From Nocardioidaceae bacterium UBA4001 (GTDB taxonomy: Bacteria > Actinomycetota > Actinomycetes > Propionibacteriales > Nocardioidaceae): a stretch of 64,000 nt of DNA. Position numbers and translations under genes: made by a program. This document shows positions 62,489 through 64,000 of the stretch, piece by piece. The stretch spans positions 21,920 to 85,919 of the forward strand of contig DGBP01000058.1 of the NCBI GenBank assembly GCA_002384855.1, in the 5' to 3' direction. The notes beneath the pieces are model-generated. The model searched no databases. It saw only the letters and a list, made by a program, of their open reading frames with translations, and had not been told where the DNA came from. Each line of letters begins with the position of its first letter. The first letter of the stretch is position 1.

Positions 62489-64000
62489 ATGCAGTCGGAG
62501 CAGTTCCTGGTCTGCGCGTTGCCGCACTCGGCCCGCGCCGACAGCGACGTCCACGTGTCGCTGTTCGTGGCCCCGAAGCTCACCCCGTCGGCCCCGCAGG
62601 AGCCTCTCGGAGAGTTCCCGACGTTCCGCGACTGGAGCAAGCACGTCAAGCGCGGAGCCAGGGTCGAGCTGTACGACCAGAACGGGCCGATCGAGTGCGA
62701 GCCGCTGCTCGACCCGGTCGACCCGCCGCTGTGGCGAAAGCTGTTCGGCAAGGCGACGCCGGTGCTCGGGCAGGAGGTGCCGCGCTGGGACGACCGCAGC
62801 TGGCGCAGCTTCGACACCCGCACCGTGGCCACCCTCGCCAAGGCCGTCCACCTGGTCACGATGTACGCCGACCCCACCTCACCTCCGGCGCCCCGGAACC
62901 ACCCGCTCACCCGCCCGCTGATCCAGTCGCTGGGTGAGATCCTCACCCGCGGACACCAGGGCCGTGGACGGTACGACGAGTCGCAGGTCACCGAGTGGCT
63001 CGACGAGATCGTCGAGGGCGCCCCGCTCGAACGGTGGGCCGACCAGCCGCCGACGTTCGGCCTCCACGACGGGCTCGAGGGCCTCGTGGAGCGGATGGCC
63101 GTCGAGCTGCACCGGGTGCGCCGCTTCTACGAACGTCCCGAGTCCCAGGGCCACTACCACGAGCGACCCGACCCCAAGGCCGAAACAACCCGTCCCGAGG
63201 CACCCGAGCCGGAGTTCCACGAGCGGTGCACGATGGCCGGCGACCACCCCGAGCTGCTGCGCAAGCTCGGTCTCGTGGTCGACCTGCGTGCCGACACCGC
63301 CCGACTGGCGAAGTCGCAGTGGCTCACCGCCCGGATCACGGTTCCCGGTGACGCCACCTGCCGCACCACCAGGGTGCGCTGTGCGCAGGCCGCCGACGGC
63401 GCGCTGTTCACCCCCGCGTCCGGGTCCGACTGGAACCAGGGCGCGCTCGCACTCGGCGACGAGGACCGGTTCGCGGTGCTCGACGTCGACACCGACGGCA
63501 GCGCGATCAAGACCGAGCGTTTCTTGTGGACCATCCCGCGACTGCTACAGGTGGAGCAGAACGGCGACCCCGTCCACGCCGCCACCCCGGCTCTGCGGGC
63601 CGGCGGCTTCACGATCGCCCGCACCGGCCAGGCGCTGAGCACCAAGCAGCAGCTCGACAGGCAGGCGGCGCTCGAGGCGGACCTGGCGGGCGGCACGGAG
63701 AGCACCCTGCTGGCCGAGGACGTGACCCGTGGCCTGCGCGTCGAGGTCTGGGACGACCACGTGCAGCGCTGGTTCTCCCTCCACTCACGGCTCACCGACG
63801 TGCTCGTGAAGGGGCACGGCAAGGTCCTCGACGATCTCGCCGAGGAGGGTTTCATCCAGGGCACAACGGCACACGAGACCCCCGGCGTCGCAGACTCGCC
63901 GATCCACGTGCACGAGGCGATGTTCGGCTGGGAGGGCTGGAGCCTGTCCGCCCCGCGCCCCGGGAAGCGGATCCGCAACCTGGATCTCTGCTTGAGTGCA
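62489..64000 (+). CDS. Large protein of unknown function, 3' end outside the window (partial)
   Basis: Open frame from ATG 62489 to the last base, 504 codons, with no stop; this was read directly from the sequence. GAGGAG overlaps the stop of the preceding gene, TGACC-ATG, so the two are surely an operon. The protein starts MQSEQFLVCALPHSARADSD and contains segments rich in Trp, Asp and His (FPTFRDWSKHVKRGARVELY, WDDRSWRSFDTR, HYHERPDPKAETTRP). There are no clear catalytic motifs or membrane helices. I recognise no family. Confidence 0.85.
   Translation, partial: MQSEQFLVCALPHSARADSDVHVSLFVAPKLTPSAPQEPLGEFPTFRDWSKHVKRGARVELYDQNGPIECEPLLDPVDPPLWRKLFGKATPVLGQEVPRWDDRSWRSFDTRTVATLAKAVHLVTMYADPTSPPAPRNHPLTRPLIQSLGEILTRGHQGRGRYDESQVTEWLDEIVEGAPLERWADQPPTFGLHDGLEGLVERMAVELHRVRRFYERPESQGHYHERPDPKAETTRPEAPEPEFHERCTMAGDHPELLRKLGLVVDLRADTARLAKSQWLTARITVPGDATCRTTRVRCAQAADGALFTPASGSDWNQGALALGDEDRFAVLDVDTDGSAIKTERFLWTIPRLLQVEQNGDPVHAATPALRAGGFTIARTGQALSTKQQLDRQAALEADLAGGTESTLLAEDVTRGLRVEVWDDHVQRWFSLHSRLTDVLVKGHGKVLDDLAEEGFIQGTTAHETPGVADSPIHVHEAMFGWEGWSLSAPRPGKRIRNLDLCLSA

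Overview
The window is high-GC actinobacterial chromosome, with third-position G/C bias in every convincing gene, frequent GTG starts, GGAGG-type ribosome sites and dense tail-to-tail packing. Gene content (SEC-C protein, CtpE-like pump, PhoX, RecBCD, LuxR/AAA regulator, SCO4226-like protein) and a short palindromic repeat resembling GGTGGTCGAGGAGCGAGC...CTCGAAACC point to a Nocardioides-like member of the Nocardioidaceae. That placement is an inference. No rRNA, tRNA, CRISPR array, insertion sequence or prophage was recognised.

1-19,400 is mostly housekeeping and catabolic: an acetamidase/formamidase tail, a SEC-C protein, a P-type ATPase, a secreted subtilase and M14 carboxypeptidase, ornithine aminotransferase, a MalY-type C-S lyase, an LLM flavin oxidoreductase, a thermonuclease, a hemerythrin-like protein, a ferredoxin-reductase-type flavoprotein, a VOC protein, an amylosucrase-type GH13 enzyme and a trypsin-like PDZ protease. 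19,409-28,250 is a recC-recB-recD operon on the minus strand. 28,350-39,030 is patchy, with several decayed genes: a gluconokinase lacking its P-loop, a frameshifted ankyrin lipoprotein, a GNAT pseudogene with a frameshift and an internal deletion, and an HNH/hydrolase remnant. Among these lie an LLM oxidoreductase, an alpha/beta hydrolase, a methyltransferase, PhoX, a PAP2 phosphatase and an acetoin-dehydrogenase-like E1alpha-E1beta-lipoyl operon.

39,133-49,837 (minus strand) is the centrepiece: an ethanolamine-utilisation bacterial microcompartment operon. In transcription order it encodes permease, EutN (pentamer), EutA, EutB, EutC, EutL, acylating aldehyde dehydrogenase, one hexameric shell protein, EutQ, EutJ, a second tandem-domain shell protein and a small unrecognised protein. 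Permease imports ethanolamine, EutBC splits it to acetaldehyde and ammonia inside the shell, EutA reactivates the B12 enzyme, and the dehydrogenase makes acetyl-CoA. Three proteins carry a similar amphipathic helix (V..VL.EL type) that looks like an encapsulation peptide. One of them, the 114-residue protein at 39,133-39,477, combines a EutQ/EutT-type N-terminal domain with that helix and no enzyme domain. No phosphotransacetylase, alcohol dehydrogenase, cobalamin adenosyltransferase or Eut regulator is in the window.

49,840-58,410 holds regulators and small proteins: an ECF42-type sigma factor with C-terminal repeats, a DUF2892 membrane protein, a sigma factor fused to a zinc-finger anti-sigma-like domain, an Atg22/UMF1-type transporter, a 1017-residue AAA-LuxR regulator, and three small genes including a YCII/DGPF protein of the kind usually paired with ECF42. 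58,611-64,000 holds two very large co-directional proteins of no family I recognise (1291 residues, and at least 504 residues running off the window). They are the best candidate here for an undescribed system.
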